Of a stretch of DNA of 32,124 bases, positions 16,403-24,916 are shown one piece after another. Source of the stretch: Bacteroidota bacterium (lineage in GTDB: Bacteria; Bacteroidota; Bacteroidia; Flavobacteriales; Flavobacteriaceae); the NCBI GenBank assembly GCA_029561105.1, contig JAKQJQ010000145.1, positions 1-32,124 on the forward strand, read 5' to 3'. The notes below the pieces were generated by a model that saw nothing but the letters and a program-made list of their open reading frames with translations, made no database searches and was not told the origin of the DNA. How positions within the stretch are numbered: the stretch's first letter is position 1; each line of letters starts with the position of its first letter. A program made the position numbers and the translations under genes.

Positions 16403-16874
16403 TATGCCGTGGTTTGTTATTTACACGCAGCCCAGGAATGAAAAAAAAGTAACCGAAAGGCTGCAAAACATAGGGATTACTGCCTACTGTCCATTGGTTA
16501 CGCAGGTTAGGCAGTGGTCCGACAGGAAAAAGAAGGTGCAGGTGCCGCTGATTAATTCGTATGTTTTTGTAAACATCGAGGAGAAGCATCGCGAGCAGGT
16601 GTTTGAAGTGGCTGGCGTCGTACGCTACCTGTTCTGGCTCGGGAAACCGGCTGTCGTAAAGGAAGCAGAAATAGAAGCACTGCGTGAAAGCCTGAAATAC
16701 ACGATGTCGGCGGTAGAAGTGAGAGGGTTGCAAGTTGGCGATTCGATGCAGATTCCAAGCGGGCCGTTTCAAGGAAAAGATGGGCTCGTGAAACAGATTA
16801 AAAAGAACAGTTTGCAATTGGTTTTGACAGAATTGGGTGTGTTGATTACGCTCACTAAGTCAGAATCCATATAG
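16389..16874 (+). CDS. UpxY-like NusG-family transcription antiterminator
   Basis: A 161-aa NusG paralog. The NGN domain starts at PWFVIYTQPRNEKKVTERLQNIGITAYCPLV, continues with PLINSYVFVNIEEKHREQVFEVAGVVRYLFW, and a KOW-like stretch (VGDSMQIPSGPFQGKDGLVKQIKKNSLQLVLTELG) closes the protein. UpxY proteins of Bacteroides keep RNA polymerase from stopping early in their own capsule operon, acting in the 5' part of the message. Here it is followed directly by the long sugar-biosynthesis run, as expected. The ATG at 16389 overlaps the upstream gene; the in-frame ATG at 16404, right after that gene's stop, is equally possible and gives the more usual MPWFVIYT start. Confidence 0.88.
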   Translation: MKLPSMPWFVIYTQPRNEKKVTERLQNIGITAYCPLVTQVRQWSDRKKKVQVPLINSYVFVNIEEKHREQVFEVAGVVRYLFWLGKPAVVKEAEIEALRESLKYTMSAVEVRGLQVGDSMQIPSGPFQGKDGLVKQIKKNSLQLVLTELGVLITLTKSESI

Positions 16875-16970
16875 ACAACAAATAGTACGATTACCCTCAT
16901 TGGTCAAACTTCTTGGTGTGACCGACGGGGCGAAGCCGTTCCAAAAAACTAACGCATAAATTACAATCGA
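16875..16970 (+). other. Leader between UpxY-like gene and rfbB
   Basis: A 96-base non-coding gap with weak potential structure: GGTCA (16902-16906) / TGACC (16919-16923) and ACGG (16925-16928) / CCGT (16936-16939). No -7 promoter motif. It may hold an antiterminator loading site, but the stems are short. Confidence 0.35.
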
Positions 16971-18017
16971 ATGAAAAAAATACTCTTGACAGGCGGTGCA
17001 GGTTTCATAGGTTCGCATGTGGTCAGAAGGCTCGTGAACAACTATCCGCAGTATCATATCTACAATCTAGACGCGCTTACCTACGCCGGGAATCTGGAAA
17101 ATATCAAGGACATCGAGCAGGAGCCTAATTATACGTTCATCAAGGGCGATATCGTGGATGCCGATTTCATCAACGATTTGTTCCAGAAACACCAATTTGA
17201 CGGCGTGATCCACCTCGCAGCAGAATCACATGTAGATCGGTCAATCACCGATCCGCTGTCGTTTGTCAAAACCAACGTAATCGGGACGATGAATCTGCTC
17301 AACGCGGCCAAGGAAAGCTGGAAGAGTGACTTTGAAGGCAAGCGGTTCTATCATGTCTCTACCGATGAAGTCTACGGAAGTTTGGGCGCCGAAGGACTTT
17401 TTACAGAAACCACCGCTTACGACCCTAATTCACCTTACTCTGCTTCTAAAGCGGCATCCGACCATTTCGTGCGTGCCTACGGTGAAACCTACGGACTGCC
17501 TTACATCATTACCAACTGCTCCAACAACTACGGGCCAAACCATTTTCCTGAGAAATTGATCCCGCTACTCATCAACAACATCCTGAGCGGCAAACCGCTT
17601 CCGGTATACGGCGACGGAAAATACACCCGTGACTGGTTGTTTGTTAAAGACCACGCGATTGCCATCGATCTGGTTTTCCACGAAGGAAAGAATCATGAAA
17701 CCTACAACATTGGCGGTTTCAACGAATGGCAGAACATTGATTTGGTGCGTTTGTTGTGCCAGAAAATGGATGCCAAGCTGGGCAAACTGGCAGGCAGTTG
17801 CGAGGCGCTCATTACCTTTGTCAAAGACCGTCCCGGACACGATTTGCGTTATGCGATCGATGCGTCGAAAATCAATCGTGAATTGGGTTGGAGCCCATCG
17901 GTGACTTTTGAGCAAGGACTCGAACAAACCATAGACTGGTACCTCGACAACAAGCAATGGCTTGAAAATGTCACCAGCGGCAACTACCAGAAATATTACG
18001 AAAAGCAATACCAATAA
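16971..18017 (+). CDS. rfbB: dTDP-glucose 4,6-dehydratase
   Basis: A 348-aa SDR enzyme turning dTDP-glucose into dTDP-4-keto-6-deoxyglucose, the shared precursor of both amino-deoxyhexose branches in this locus. Marks: GGAGFIGSHVVRRLV (8-22), LAAESHVDRSI (82-92), the catalytic Thr131-Asp132-Glu133 in HVSTDEVYGS, Tyr156 and Lys160 in SPYSASKAASDH, and NCSNNYGPNHFPEKLIPL. Length is standard. The dTDP-glucose-forming thymidylyltransferase (RfbA) is not in the window. Its stop overlaps the next start (TAATG). Confidence 0.96.
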   Translation: MKKILLTGGAGFIGSHVVRRLVNNYPQYHIYNLDALTYAGNLENIKDIEQEPNYTFIKGDIVDADFINDLFQKHQFDGVIHLAAESHVDRSITDPLSFVKTNVIGTMNLLNAAKESWKSDFEGKRFYHVSTDEVYGSLGAEGLFTETTAYDPNSPYSASKAASDHFVRAYGETYGLPYIITNCSNNYGPNHFPEKLIPLLINNILSGKPLPVYGDGKYTRDWLFVKDHAIAIDLVFHEGKNHETYNIGGFNEWQNIDLVRLLCQKMDAKLGKLAGSCEALITFVKDRPGHDLRYAIDASKINRELGWSPSVTFEQGLEQTIDWYLDNKQWLENVTSGNYQKYYEKQYQ

Positions 18018-18424
18018 TGCCCGATTTTTCAAAACCCGAAATCATTCAATTGCCCAAAATAACCGATGTTAGGGGCAATTTGTCTTTCCTCCAGAACGCA
18101 GACCATATTCCGTTCAACATCAAACGCGTGTTCTGGATTTACGACGTTCCGGGTGGCGAAACCCGCGGCGGACATGCCTATAAAACGCAACGGGAAGTCA
18201 TCATCGTGTTGAGTGGCAGCATTGACATAGTCGTCGTGTCACCCAATGGCGAGCAAAACAAGTTTTCGTTGAACCGATCTTATTCTGGCTTGTACATTCC
18301 GGCGGGACACTGGCGCCACCTCGAGAATTTTTCTACCAATTCGGTGTCGGTGCATTTGTCTGATTCTGAATTCTCCGAAGCCGATTACATCAGGGATTTC
18401 GACGCTTTTAAAAACCACCGCTAA
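18017..18424 (+). CDS. FdtA/QdtA-like cupin, first tandem copy (altered active site)
   Basis: A 135-aa single-domain cupin of the WxcM/FdtA family. Family members move the keto group of dTDP-4-keto-6-deoxyglucose from C4 to C3. Compared with FdtA, the loop RGFHAHK reads RGGHAYK here: His53 remains but the second His is Tyr55. The RVYY segment reads RVFW (37-40). Arg19 in DVRGNL is kept, and Arg100 follows the conserved Trp. Because the second His is reported as important for catalysis, this copy may be weak, inactive or act on another substrate. It starts inside the rfbB stop and its own stop overlaps the second cupin, so the three are translationally coupled. Confidence 0.85.
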   Translation: MPDFSKPEIIQLPKITDVRGNLSFLQNADHIPFNIKRVFWIYDVPGGETRGGHAYKTQREVIIVLSGSIDIVVVSPNGEQNKFSLNRSYSGLYIPAGHWRHLENFSTNSVSVHLSDSEFSEADYIRDFDAFKNHR

Positions 18425-18843
18425 TGCAACAAACCACCGTTTTCGACTGTACGCTCGTTACCTTACCCAAGAACCACCAGCTCAACGGCAACCTGACATC
18501 GGTAAACAATGGTCTTGAAGTGCCTTTTGACATCCAACGCGTGTATTACCTTTATGACGTTCCCGGCGGATTTAGTCGCGGCGGACACGGCCACAAGGAC
18601 TTACAACAGCTCATCGTCGCGCTCAGCGGCAGTTTTGATCTGACCGTGGATGACGGCAAAGTCAAGCGTACCTTTCACCTTTCGCGTCCCAATATAGGCG
18701 TGTATATGCCGGCAGGCTTGTGGCGGGAACTCGACAATTTTTCGAGTGGCTCTATTTGTTTCGTACTCGCTTCGCACAAATACGATGAAAACGATTATTT
18801 CAGGGACTATGAAAAATTCACCGAATGGAAATCCTTGAAGTAA
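18424..18843 (+). CDS. FdtA/QdtA-like sugar 3,4-ketoisomerase, second tandem copy
   Basis: A 139-aa cupin, paralog of the preceding gene. It keeps the full His pair (RGGHGHK, His55 and His57) and RVYYLYDVPGG. In place of the Arg/Tyr that sits before GNL in FdtA/QdtA it has Asn21 (LNGNL). Arg101 follows Trp100 in PAGLWRELDNF. This is the better candidate for an active 3,4-ketoisomerase supplying the FdtB-like aminotransferase at 21546. Whether the product is the galacto (Fuc3N) or gluco (Qui3N) form cannot be told. The stop lies inside the following gene (19-base overlap). Confidence 0.87.
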   Translation: MQQTTVFDCTLVTLPKNHQLNGNLTSVNNGLEVPFDIQRVYYLYDVPGGFSRGGHGHKDLQQLIVALSGSFDLTVDDGKVKRTFHLSRPNIGVYMPAGLWRELDNFSSGSICFVLASHKYDENDYFRDYEKFTEWKSLK

Positions 18844-19760
18844 ACGACACACAATATGCCGGATTTTTCCCGAAACCGTCGCATGTTTTCAACACAGCGG
18901 GTTTCAACGCCCTCAATGCTGCCAAATGCGATGGGGTGCACTACCTTGTTTTCAAGGACTCCAAAGTACGGCTCGGCATTGTTTTGGGTATCCGCAACAA
19001 TAAAGCAAACACGCCATTTTCGGCACCTTTCGGCGGATTTGAACCGGCAAGTGACGACATCCGCCTCTCGCAGATTGATGCGGCGCTCGAAGCATTGATC
19101 CGATGGGCAAAAGCCAAAAACCTCGACGGTATCAAAATCGTGCCGCCGCCTTTTTTTTACAACCAGAATTTTTTGCATAAGCTAGACAATTGCTTGTTTC
19201 GCGCGGGTTACGACAAGGCCAATATTGAATTGAATTACCAGTTTCCTACATTCAAGCTCGATGAAGATTACCAAACCACAATCTGGTACAACGCGCGCAA
19301 GAATCTCAAACGTTCGTTGCAAGCCGGGTTGTCTTTTAGCAAACTCGACGCTGCTAATGGCAAGGAAGCTTACGATGTGATTGCACAAAACCGCAGCGAA
19401 CGCGGTTTCCCGTTGCGCATGACCTGGGAACAGGTACAAGCTACCACGGCCATCATCCCTGCCGATTTTTTCCTCGTGAAAAAAGACAGCGAGCCTGTAG
19501 CCGCAGCAGTCGTTTTCTATGTAGCCCACCAAATCGCACAGGTCATATATTGGGGCGATTTGCCCAAATTTTCAGAGCATAAGACGATGAATTTCCTGTC
19601 GTATTCGCTTTTCAAATATTACAGCGAAAACGGCATTGCCATGATCGATATTGGCCCATCCACCGAAGATTCGGTTCCCAATTACGGTTTGTGCGAATTC
19701 AAGGAAAGTATCGGCTGCGATCTCAATATCAAAACAGAATATTTTAAAAAAACCAACTGA
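18825..19760 (+). CDS. FemAB/GNAT-like acyltransferase
   Basis: A 311-aa protein with the outline of FemAB-like or BioF2-type GNAT acyltransferases: a first half-domain with VHYLVFKDSKVRLGIVLGIR, a second GNAT-like domain with WYNARKNLKRSLQAGLSF (about 146-163), EPVAAAVVFYVAHQIAQVIYWG and LSYSLFKYYSENGIAMIDIGPSTE. Such proteins move acyl or aminoacyl groups to an amine. In this setting it may acylate the amino group of a dTDP-3-amino sugar (inference). The start ATG lies 19 bases inside the upstream cupin gene, and the stop overlaps the next start (TGATG). No close characterised relative is known to me. Confidence 0.65.
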   Translation: MEILEVNDTQYAGFFPKPSHVFNTAGFNALNAAKCDGVHYLVFKDSKVRLGIVLGIRNNKANTPFSAPFGGFEPASDDIRLSQIDAALEALIRWAKAKNLDGIKIVPPPFFYNQNFLHKLDNCLFRAGYDKANIELNYQFPTFKLDEDYQTTIWYNARKNLKRSLQAGLSFSKLDAANGKEAYDVIAQNRSERGFPLRMTWEQVQATTAIIPADFFLVKKDSEPVAAAVVFYVAHQIAQVIYWGDLPKFSEHKTMNFLSYSLFKYYSENGIAMIDIGPSTEDSVPNYGLCEFKESIGCDLNIKTEYFKKTN

Positions 19761-20683
19761 TGTTTGTTGTAAATCCCAACGCTTTTTTGCTGCCGTCGTT
19801 TCGCATCCCGCCGTTTATTACGGCTAACGTGGCGTTCAACCACAACCTTCCGCAGGATGATTTTGCGAGAAAATATTTTGACAGCCGTTTCGGGGAAGGT
19901 CATTGGCAGTACACTTACAATGGTCGCGAAGCCATCAAAATGGCGATTGCCAGTTACGATCTTCAAAAAACCGATCTGATTACCATCCTGACGACCTCAG
20001 AGAATTTCTATATCAGCTCTTGCGTGACCTTAGAAATAGACGAGGTTTGCCGGTGGAACCGCGAAATCACGCCAGAAACAAAAGTCATTTTTGTCAATCA
20101 CGAGTTTGGTTATCCTTATCCCGATATGCAAAAACTGCTCGAAACCGGCTTGCCCATCATAGAAGATTGCTGCACCACATTTTTCAGCCAGGACCCATCG
20201 GGAAGGGTTGGGAAGTACGGTGATTTTGCGGTGTATAGTTTTCCTAAATTCTTCCCCACGCAATTGGGCGGAATGGTTGTCTCGAACAAAAAAAAACAAA
20301 CGGTAAAAAGCGAAAGGCTCAATGAGACCGAAGCCAATTACATTGAAAAAGTGATGTCGTATTATTTGAAGGATGAGTTAGGATTATTGGCCCGCCGCCT
20401 TGAGAACTTCGACTACGCGGTTCAAAAATTCAAGGCCTTGGGTTTCACCGAGCGTTTTCAAATCAATGACCGCATTGTGCCATCGGCGTTGATGCTCAGC
20501 AACCACGCGATTGTGAAAGACCTCAACGCGCTCAAGGTATATCTCAACAACAACGGTATCCAGAATAGTGTTTTCTACGGCGAAGACGCTTTCTTTATTC
20601 CCAATCACCAGAACCTGAGTCATACAGAAATTGATTATTTCTATGAGGTTTTACAGGATTATATAAAGCACCAAACCCGATGA
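19760..20683 (+). CDS. Short, divergent DegT/DnrJ/EryC1-like PLP protein
   Basis: A 307-aa protein related to sugar aminotransferases but about 65-70 residues shorter than usual. The PLP-site outline is visible: IIEDCCTTFFS with Asp136 (usually the pyridine-N ligand), then GKYGDFAVYSFPKFFPTQLGGMVVS with Lys163 at the Schiff-base position. The N-terminal substrate region is shortened, and the GT(A/N)AL segment near the start of the family is replaced by YNGREAIKMAI. It sits between an acyltransferase-like and a formyltransferase gene and overlaps both (TGATG and ATGA). The complete FdtB-like aminotransferase lies two genes on, so this protein probably has a different job. Confidence 0.7.
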   Translation: MFVVNPNAFLLPSFRIPPFITANVAFNHNLPQDDFARKYFDSRFGEGHWQYTYNGREAIKMAIASYDLQKTDLITILTTSENFYISSCVTLEIDEVCRWNREITPETKVIFVNHEFGYPYPDMQKLLETGLPIIEDCCTTFFSQDPSGRVGKYGDFAVYSFPKFFPTQLGGMVVSNKKKQTVKSERLNETEANYIEKVMSYYLKDELGLLARRLENFDYAVQKFKALGFTERFQINDRIVPSALMLSNHAIVKDLNALKVYLNNNGIQNSVFYGEDAFFIPNHQNLSHTEIDYFYEVLQDYIKHQTR

Positions 20684-21549
20684 AAAGAATTTTTTTGGCG
20701 GGATTCGGGCAGCCACTAATTGATTTGTACGAAAGCCTCAAAGGCAGGTTTGACATCGTCGGGGTCATTCTGGATTATGAACGACGGGCCAAATTCCCAC
20801 TTTTTTACGATTTTCTTGCCTCCCAAAAACTCGGCATTTATTCCTTTGAAGACCGCAAGAATATTGTTCACGACGGGACAGTGGTTATCAATTACAACAA
20901 AATCATCACAATCGACCAGGTGAGTCCGGTACTTAACATCCACATGGGATTGCTACCGGTCTATCGCGGCAATAACGCCAATGCCTGGGCACTTTTAAAC
21001 GGAGACCGTACGGTGGGATATACCTTGCATGAGGTAAGCGAGGTTCTCGATGGAGGAGCAATCTACTACACCTTCGGGTATGAAATTCAAGACCATGAAA
21101 CGTATTTTCACGCCAAGAATGCCATGAGCAGTGATATTAAAACCAAACTGCCATCGGTAATCCAGGACGTGCTCGAAGGCAAAATAACCGGCACCAGCCA
21201 GGAAAACCACGGGTTTATCTACGCGGCGAAACTGATTCCCGAAGACGGCATCATTACCAATTGGAATCTCGAAACTTCGAGCATCGTGAACAGGAATATG
21301 ATATTTTCACGGCCGCTCGGAACAGGATTAAAGCTGTTGCATGAGGGCACGCTGCTTGAAATCAGTAAACTCAGCACCATTCCCAATTATCTGAACTCCA
21401 CGGGAATTCCCGGAGCAGTTGTACTCAAAAATACCAACGGTTCGGTTTGGGTAAAGACAAAAGACACCGCCATTTCACTAGATGAATTGGTGAAAGACGG
21501 TCAGGCAATCCAACCGGCCGACCTATTTAAAATCGGACAACGACTATGA
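20680..21549 (+). CDS. Sugar N-formyltransferase (FdtF/QdtF-like)
   Basis: A 289-aa formyltransferase expected to move a formyl group from N10-formyltetrahydrofolate to the amine of a dTDP-amino sugar. The catalytic triad of the family is intact: Asn86 and His88 in [13 protein letters not shown], and Asp124 in [10 protein letters not shown]; the spacing of 2 and 36 residues equals Fmt (Asn106, His108, Asp144). The first 80 residues form a Rossmann-like half with IINYN-like KII before the active site. The next gene overlaps by 4 bases and is the FdtB/QdtB-like 3-aminotransferase, which points to a 3-formamido-3,6-dideoxyhexose as product. Too short to be tRNA formyltransferase. Confidence 0.85.
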   Translation: MKRIFLAGFGQPLIDLYESLKGRFDIVGVILDYERRAKFPLFYDFLASQKLGIYSFEDRKNIVHDGTVVINYNKIITIDQVSPVLNIHMGLLPVYRGNNANAWALLNGDRTVGYTLHEVSEVLDGGAIYYTFGYEIQDHETYFHAKNAMSSDIKTKLPSVIQDVLEGKITGTSQENHGFIYAAKLIPEDGIITNWNLETSSIVNRNMIFSRPLGTGLKLLHEGTLLEISKLSTIPNYLNSTGIPGAVVLKNTNGSVWVKTKDTAISLDELVKDGQAIQPADLFKIGQRL

Positions 21550-22670
21550 TCAAATTTTTAGACCTTCAGAAAATCAATGCCCAACACGCCGCCGAACTTA
21601 AACAAGCGGCATCAGACGTTATCGATTCGGGCTGGTTCCTCGTGGGCGAGCGCCTCAGCAGTTTTGAAAACAAACTATCGGCTTATACCGGCGCGCCACA
21701 CGCAATAGGCGTTGCCAACGGCCTTGATGCGTTGCGCCTGATTTTGCGCGCCTATATTGAACTCGGCCTCATGCAGGAAGGCGACGAAGTAATCGTACCA
21801 GCCAATACCTACATCGCCTCCATTCTGGCCATCACCGATGTGAAGCTAGTACCGGTTTTGGTCGAGCCGAAATTGTCGAGCTATAATCTAGACCTCGACC
21901 TGATCGAACAGCATATCACCCCTAAGACCAAAGCCATCATGGTGGTGCATTTGTACGGCCAGGTTTGTTGGCATGAAGCCTTACCCGAACTCGCCAGGAA
22001 GCACAACCTCAAAATTATAGAAGACAACGCCCAAGCCATCGGTGCGATATATAACGGCGTGAAAACCGGAAATCTCGGCGATGCCGCGGGATTTAGTTTT
22101 TATCCAGGCAAAAACCTGGGCGCTCTTGGGGATGCCGGCGCTGTTACCACAAAAGACCCCGAGTTGGCCGATATGGTTCGTACGTTGGGCAATTACGGTA
22201 GCCGAAAAAAGTACGTGCACGAATTTCAGGGACTCAATAGCCGTTTGGATGAAATCCAGGCTGCGTTCCTTGAGGTCAAACTCAAATACGTCGATGCCGA
22301 AAACCAGTACCGCAGTCAAATTGCGGCAGCTTATCTCAAGGGCATCAACCATCCCGATATCACTTTACCACATCCTGAAAACAGCAGTGTGGCAGTAGCC
22401 GACAATCACGAACACGTCTGGCATTTGTTTGTCATCCGCCATGCGCAGCGCGATCGGTTGCAGGCCCATTTGGAAGCCAATGGCATCCAAACATTAATTC
22501 ATTACCCCACGCCGCCCAACAAGCAGCGCGCCTATCAATCGATGAACCACCTGGAATTTGAGATCACCAATACCATTCATGAGCAAGTGCTGAGTTTGCC
22601 CATTGGCCCGGTGATGACACCCGAAGAAGTCCAAAAGGTCATCGATGCACTCAACAACTTTTCGGCCTAA
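21546..22670 (+). CDS. dTDP-3-keto-sugar aminotransferase (FdtB/QdtB-like)
   Basis: A 374-aa PLP aminotransferase of the DegT/DnrJ/EryC1 family, closest in style to FdtB and QdtB, which aminate C3 of dTDP-3-keto-6-deoxyhexose. Marks: [37 protein letters not shown] (56-67), [24 protein letters not shown] with Asp160 and Gln163, [19 protein letters not shown] with Lys189 as the Schiff-base residue, and [13 protein letters not shown]. Normal length. Overlaps the formyltransferase by ATGA. With RfbB and the cupin isomerase it completes a dTDP-Fuc3N or dTDP-Qui3N pathway. Confidence 0.92.
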   Translation: MIKFLDLQKINAQHAAELKQAASDVIDSGWFLVGERLSSFENKLSAYTGAPHAIGVANGLDALRLILRAYIELGLMQEGDEVIVPANTYIASILAITDVKLVPVLVEPKLSSYNLDLDLIEQHITPKTKAIMVVHLYGQVCWHEALPELARKHNLKIIEDNAQAIGAIYNGVKTGNLGDAAGFSFYPGKNLGALGDAGAVTTKDPELADMVRTLGNYGSRKKYVHEFQGLNSRLDEIQAAFLEVKLKYVDAENQYRSQIAAAYLKGINHPDITLPHPENSSVAVADNHEHVWHLFVIRHAQRDRLQAHLEANGIQTLIHYPTPPNKQRAYQSMNHLEFEITNTIHEQVLSLPIGPVMTPEEVQKVIDALNNFSA

Positions 22671-22705
22671 AACCACCACCAACCAACCACCAAACCAACA
22701 AACGA

Positions 22706-23401
22706 ATGATACCAGCGTCTAAAACCCACAACAACCGAAAGCCATGGAACTGGCTGGTTTACCAAAGTAGTGACGAATTCCTCAATAAATACGCGCCGCA
22801 TTACAAAGGCAGTTTGTACGATTTGGGTTGCGGCGTCCGTGCCTACGAGCCTTTCTTTTTGAACTTTGCCAGCAGCTATGTTGGGATTGATTGGGGTTCA
22901 AGCATCCACGATACCAAAGCCGATATTTTCGCCGACCTCAATCAGCCGTTGCCGGTAGAGGCGTCGGTGGCCGATACGGTGGTTTGCCTGTCGGTTTTAG
23001 AACACCTGTCGGAGCCACAGACCTTGCTCAACGAGGCTTATCGCATCATGAAACCCGGCGCGACGATGATCCTGCAAGTGCCCTGGCAATGGAAATTGCA
23101 TGAAGAACCCTATGATTTTTTCAGGTATACGCCTTACGGACTCCGTCATTTGTTTGGCAAAGCGGGTTTTAAAGATATTGAGATAGAAGCCACCAGCGGA
23201 TTTTTCTCGATGTGGGTGTTAAAAATCAACTATTTTACCTTGGGTTTGATCGCCGGGCCAAGGATCTGGCGAGCCATAAAAAGGGCGGTGTTTCAACCCA
23301 TGTGGTATATTGGCCAGAAACTGGCGCCTACGCTCGACAAGCTCGACAAAAATTGGGCAGTCGAATCGCAAGGGTATTACGTCATCGCCAAGAAAGCCTA
23401 A
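22706..23401 (+). CDS. Class I SAM-dependent methyltransferase
   Basis: A 231-aa methyltransferase. SAM-binding motif LYDLGCGVRAYEPF (37-50), acidic Asp62 in YVGIDWG, and the type 11-like CLSVLEHLSEPQTLLNEAYRIMKPGATMILQVP (94-126). The C-terminus has two hydrophobic stretches (FSMWVLKINYFTLGLIAG), perhaps for membrane contact. Likely O- or N-methylates a sugar of the repeat unit, or caps the chain; the target is unknown. It lies between the aminotransferase and the flippase, in the same direction. Confidence 0.85.
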   Translation: MIPASKTHNNRKPWNWLVYQSSDEFLNKYAPHYKGSLYDLGCGVRAYEPFFLNFASSYVGIDWGSSIHDTKADIFADLNQPLPVEASVADTVVCLSVLEHLSEPQTLLNEAYRIMKPGATMILQVPWQWKLHEEPYDFFRYTPYGLRHLFGKAGFKDIEIEATSGFFSMWVLKINYFTLGLIAGPRIWRAIKRAVFQPMWYIGQKLAPTLDKLDKNWAVESQGYYVIAKKA

Positions 23402-23416
23402 GCAGTTACCTTTTTA

Positions 23417-24916
23417 TTGGAAACAAAAACTACCAATTACAAATCTATATTTAAGGCGACTTCGATTTTCGGAGGCGTGCAGGTATTCAACATCCTGATC
23501 ATGCTCATCCGTGGCAAGGCCCTGGCTATTTTGATCGGTACAGCGGGAATGGGTCTCAACGGGCTGTTCATGTCTGGGCTCAACCTAATCAAGACGGTTT
23601 CCTCGCTGGGCATTGCAGAAAGCGCGATCCGCGATTTGTCTAAAGCACACGCAGCCGACAACCGCGAACTCATGGCCAGGACCACTACCATTTTCAACCG
23701 TTGGATCTGGATTACCGCTGCGCTCGGCGTGGTACTCACCATTTCGCTCGCGCCATTGTTGAGCCAATTTTCTTTTAGCAGCAAAAGGCATACGGTGTCG
23801 TATATGCTGCTGTCGTTGACATTTATCTTTGCGGCACTTACCGGTGGAGTTTACGCTTTGCTGCGCGCTACACGCCAACTCAAATACCTCGCCCAGGCCA
23901 ATGTTTTGGGCAGCGTGGTTGGGTTAATGGTCGCCTTGCCCATCTTTTATTTTTACGGCATCCAGGGTGTGATTCCGGCCATTATCGCAACCTCTGTCGC
24001 TACCTATGTGGTTTCGTTGGCTTTTCGCAATAAAATCAAATTCGAGAAGGTAGCGTTGACGTGGTCGCAAACCTGGAACCAAGGCAAGCCTATGGTCGCG
24101 CTCGGGTTGAGTTTAACGGTGATTAGTTTGCTTACGGCTGCGGTGACTTTTGTACTTAACGGATACATCTCGAAAACAGGAAGCCTTCACGATTTGGGCC
24201 TTTACAATGCGGGGCTTGCTATTGTGGATGGATATGTGGGAATGGTATTTACGACAATGGCTGCCGACTACTTTCCGCGACTCGCCGGTGTAATTGGCGA
24301 CGAGGCGAAATGGAAGCAGCTCGTCAACGAACAGGCAGAGTTACTGTTGATTATTTTGAGCATGGTTTTGGTGCTTTTGATTTCGACCACACCGTTGCTG
24401 ATAGGTATCTTGCTGAGTAAGGAATTTCTTGAAGCCAAAGAATTCGTTTCTTGGGCGGTCTTGTCGATTCCGATTAAGGGATTGGTTTGGGTGTTGGGTT
24501 TTATCATTTTGGCCAAAGGCGACAACAAACTTTTTCTTACAGTTGAGGTCATCGCCAACCTGATAGTGCTGGGACTGAATATCACATTTTATAAATATTT
24601 AGGGCTTGCGGGATTGGGAATGTCAATGCTGGCATCCTACTTTATTTCAATTGTCTTCATGCTTACCATACTTAAATCAAGGTACAATTTTGGTTTTGCC
24701 CAAGAGGTTTACCGGCTTCTTTTTGTGGCACTCCTCGCATTGTCACTTTGTCTGGCCAGCATCAAGATTTTAGGTTACCCGAACGCTTATATTGCCCAAG
24801 CCGTCATTGTTATCCTCACAATGATCTACAGTCTGAGCGCTTTAAACAAGCGCATGAACCTCAAAGAAGTGGTTTCTAATATCAAAGCCAAAATCAGCAA
24901 AAGAAGTGGAAACTAA
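23417..24916 (+). CDS. wzx: Wzx-type O-antigen/capsule flippase
   Basis: A 499-aa integral membrane protein of the polysaccharide transport (MOP) superfamily, with about 14 hydrophobic segments along its length. It would flip undecaprenyl-linked repeat units to the periplasm. The N-terminal KATSIFGGVQVFNILIMLIRGKALAILIGTAGMGLNGLF is typical of flavobacterial flippases. A TTG at 23417 is used as start (METKTTNYKSIFKATS); no ATG exists between the upstream stop and the first helix. The 3' end overlaps the next gene by 11 bases. Its presence implies a Wzx/Wzy route, but no Wzy is found in the window. Confidence 0.88.
   Translation: METKTTNYKSIFKATSIFGGVQVFNILIMLIRGKALAILIGTAGMGLNGLFMSGLNLIKTVSSLGIAESAIRDLSKAHAADNRELMARTTTIFNRWIWITAALGVVLTISLAPLLSQFSFSSKRHTVSYMLLSLTFIFAALTGGVYALLRATRQLKYLAQANVLGSVVGLMVALPIFYFYGIQGVIPAIIATSVATYVVSLAFRNKIKFEKVALTWSQTWNQGKPMVALGLSLTVISLLTAAVTFVLNGYISKTGSLHDLGLYNAGLAIVDGYVGMVFTTMAADYFPRLAGVIGDEAKWKQLVNEQAELLLIILSMVLVLLISTTPLLIGILLSKEFLEAKEFVSWAVLSIPIKGLVWVLGFIILAKGDNKLFLTVEVIANLIVLGLNITFYKYLGLAGLGMSMLASYFISIVFMLTILKSRYNFGFAQEVYRLLFVALLALSLCLASIKILGYPNAYIAQAVIVILTMIYSLSALNKRMNLKEVVSNIKAKISKRSGN

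Noticed and set aside
16902..16939. Small stems in the leader before rfbB as a possible ops-like or riboswitch element
   Set aside because: Stems of 4-5 bp with long loops are expected by chance; no T run or known consensus supports them.
22671..22705. CCAACCA-rich stretch before the methyltransferase gene
   Set aside because: A short, low-complexity run between two genes with no regular unit long enough to call a repeat.
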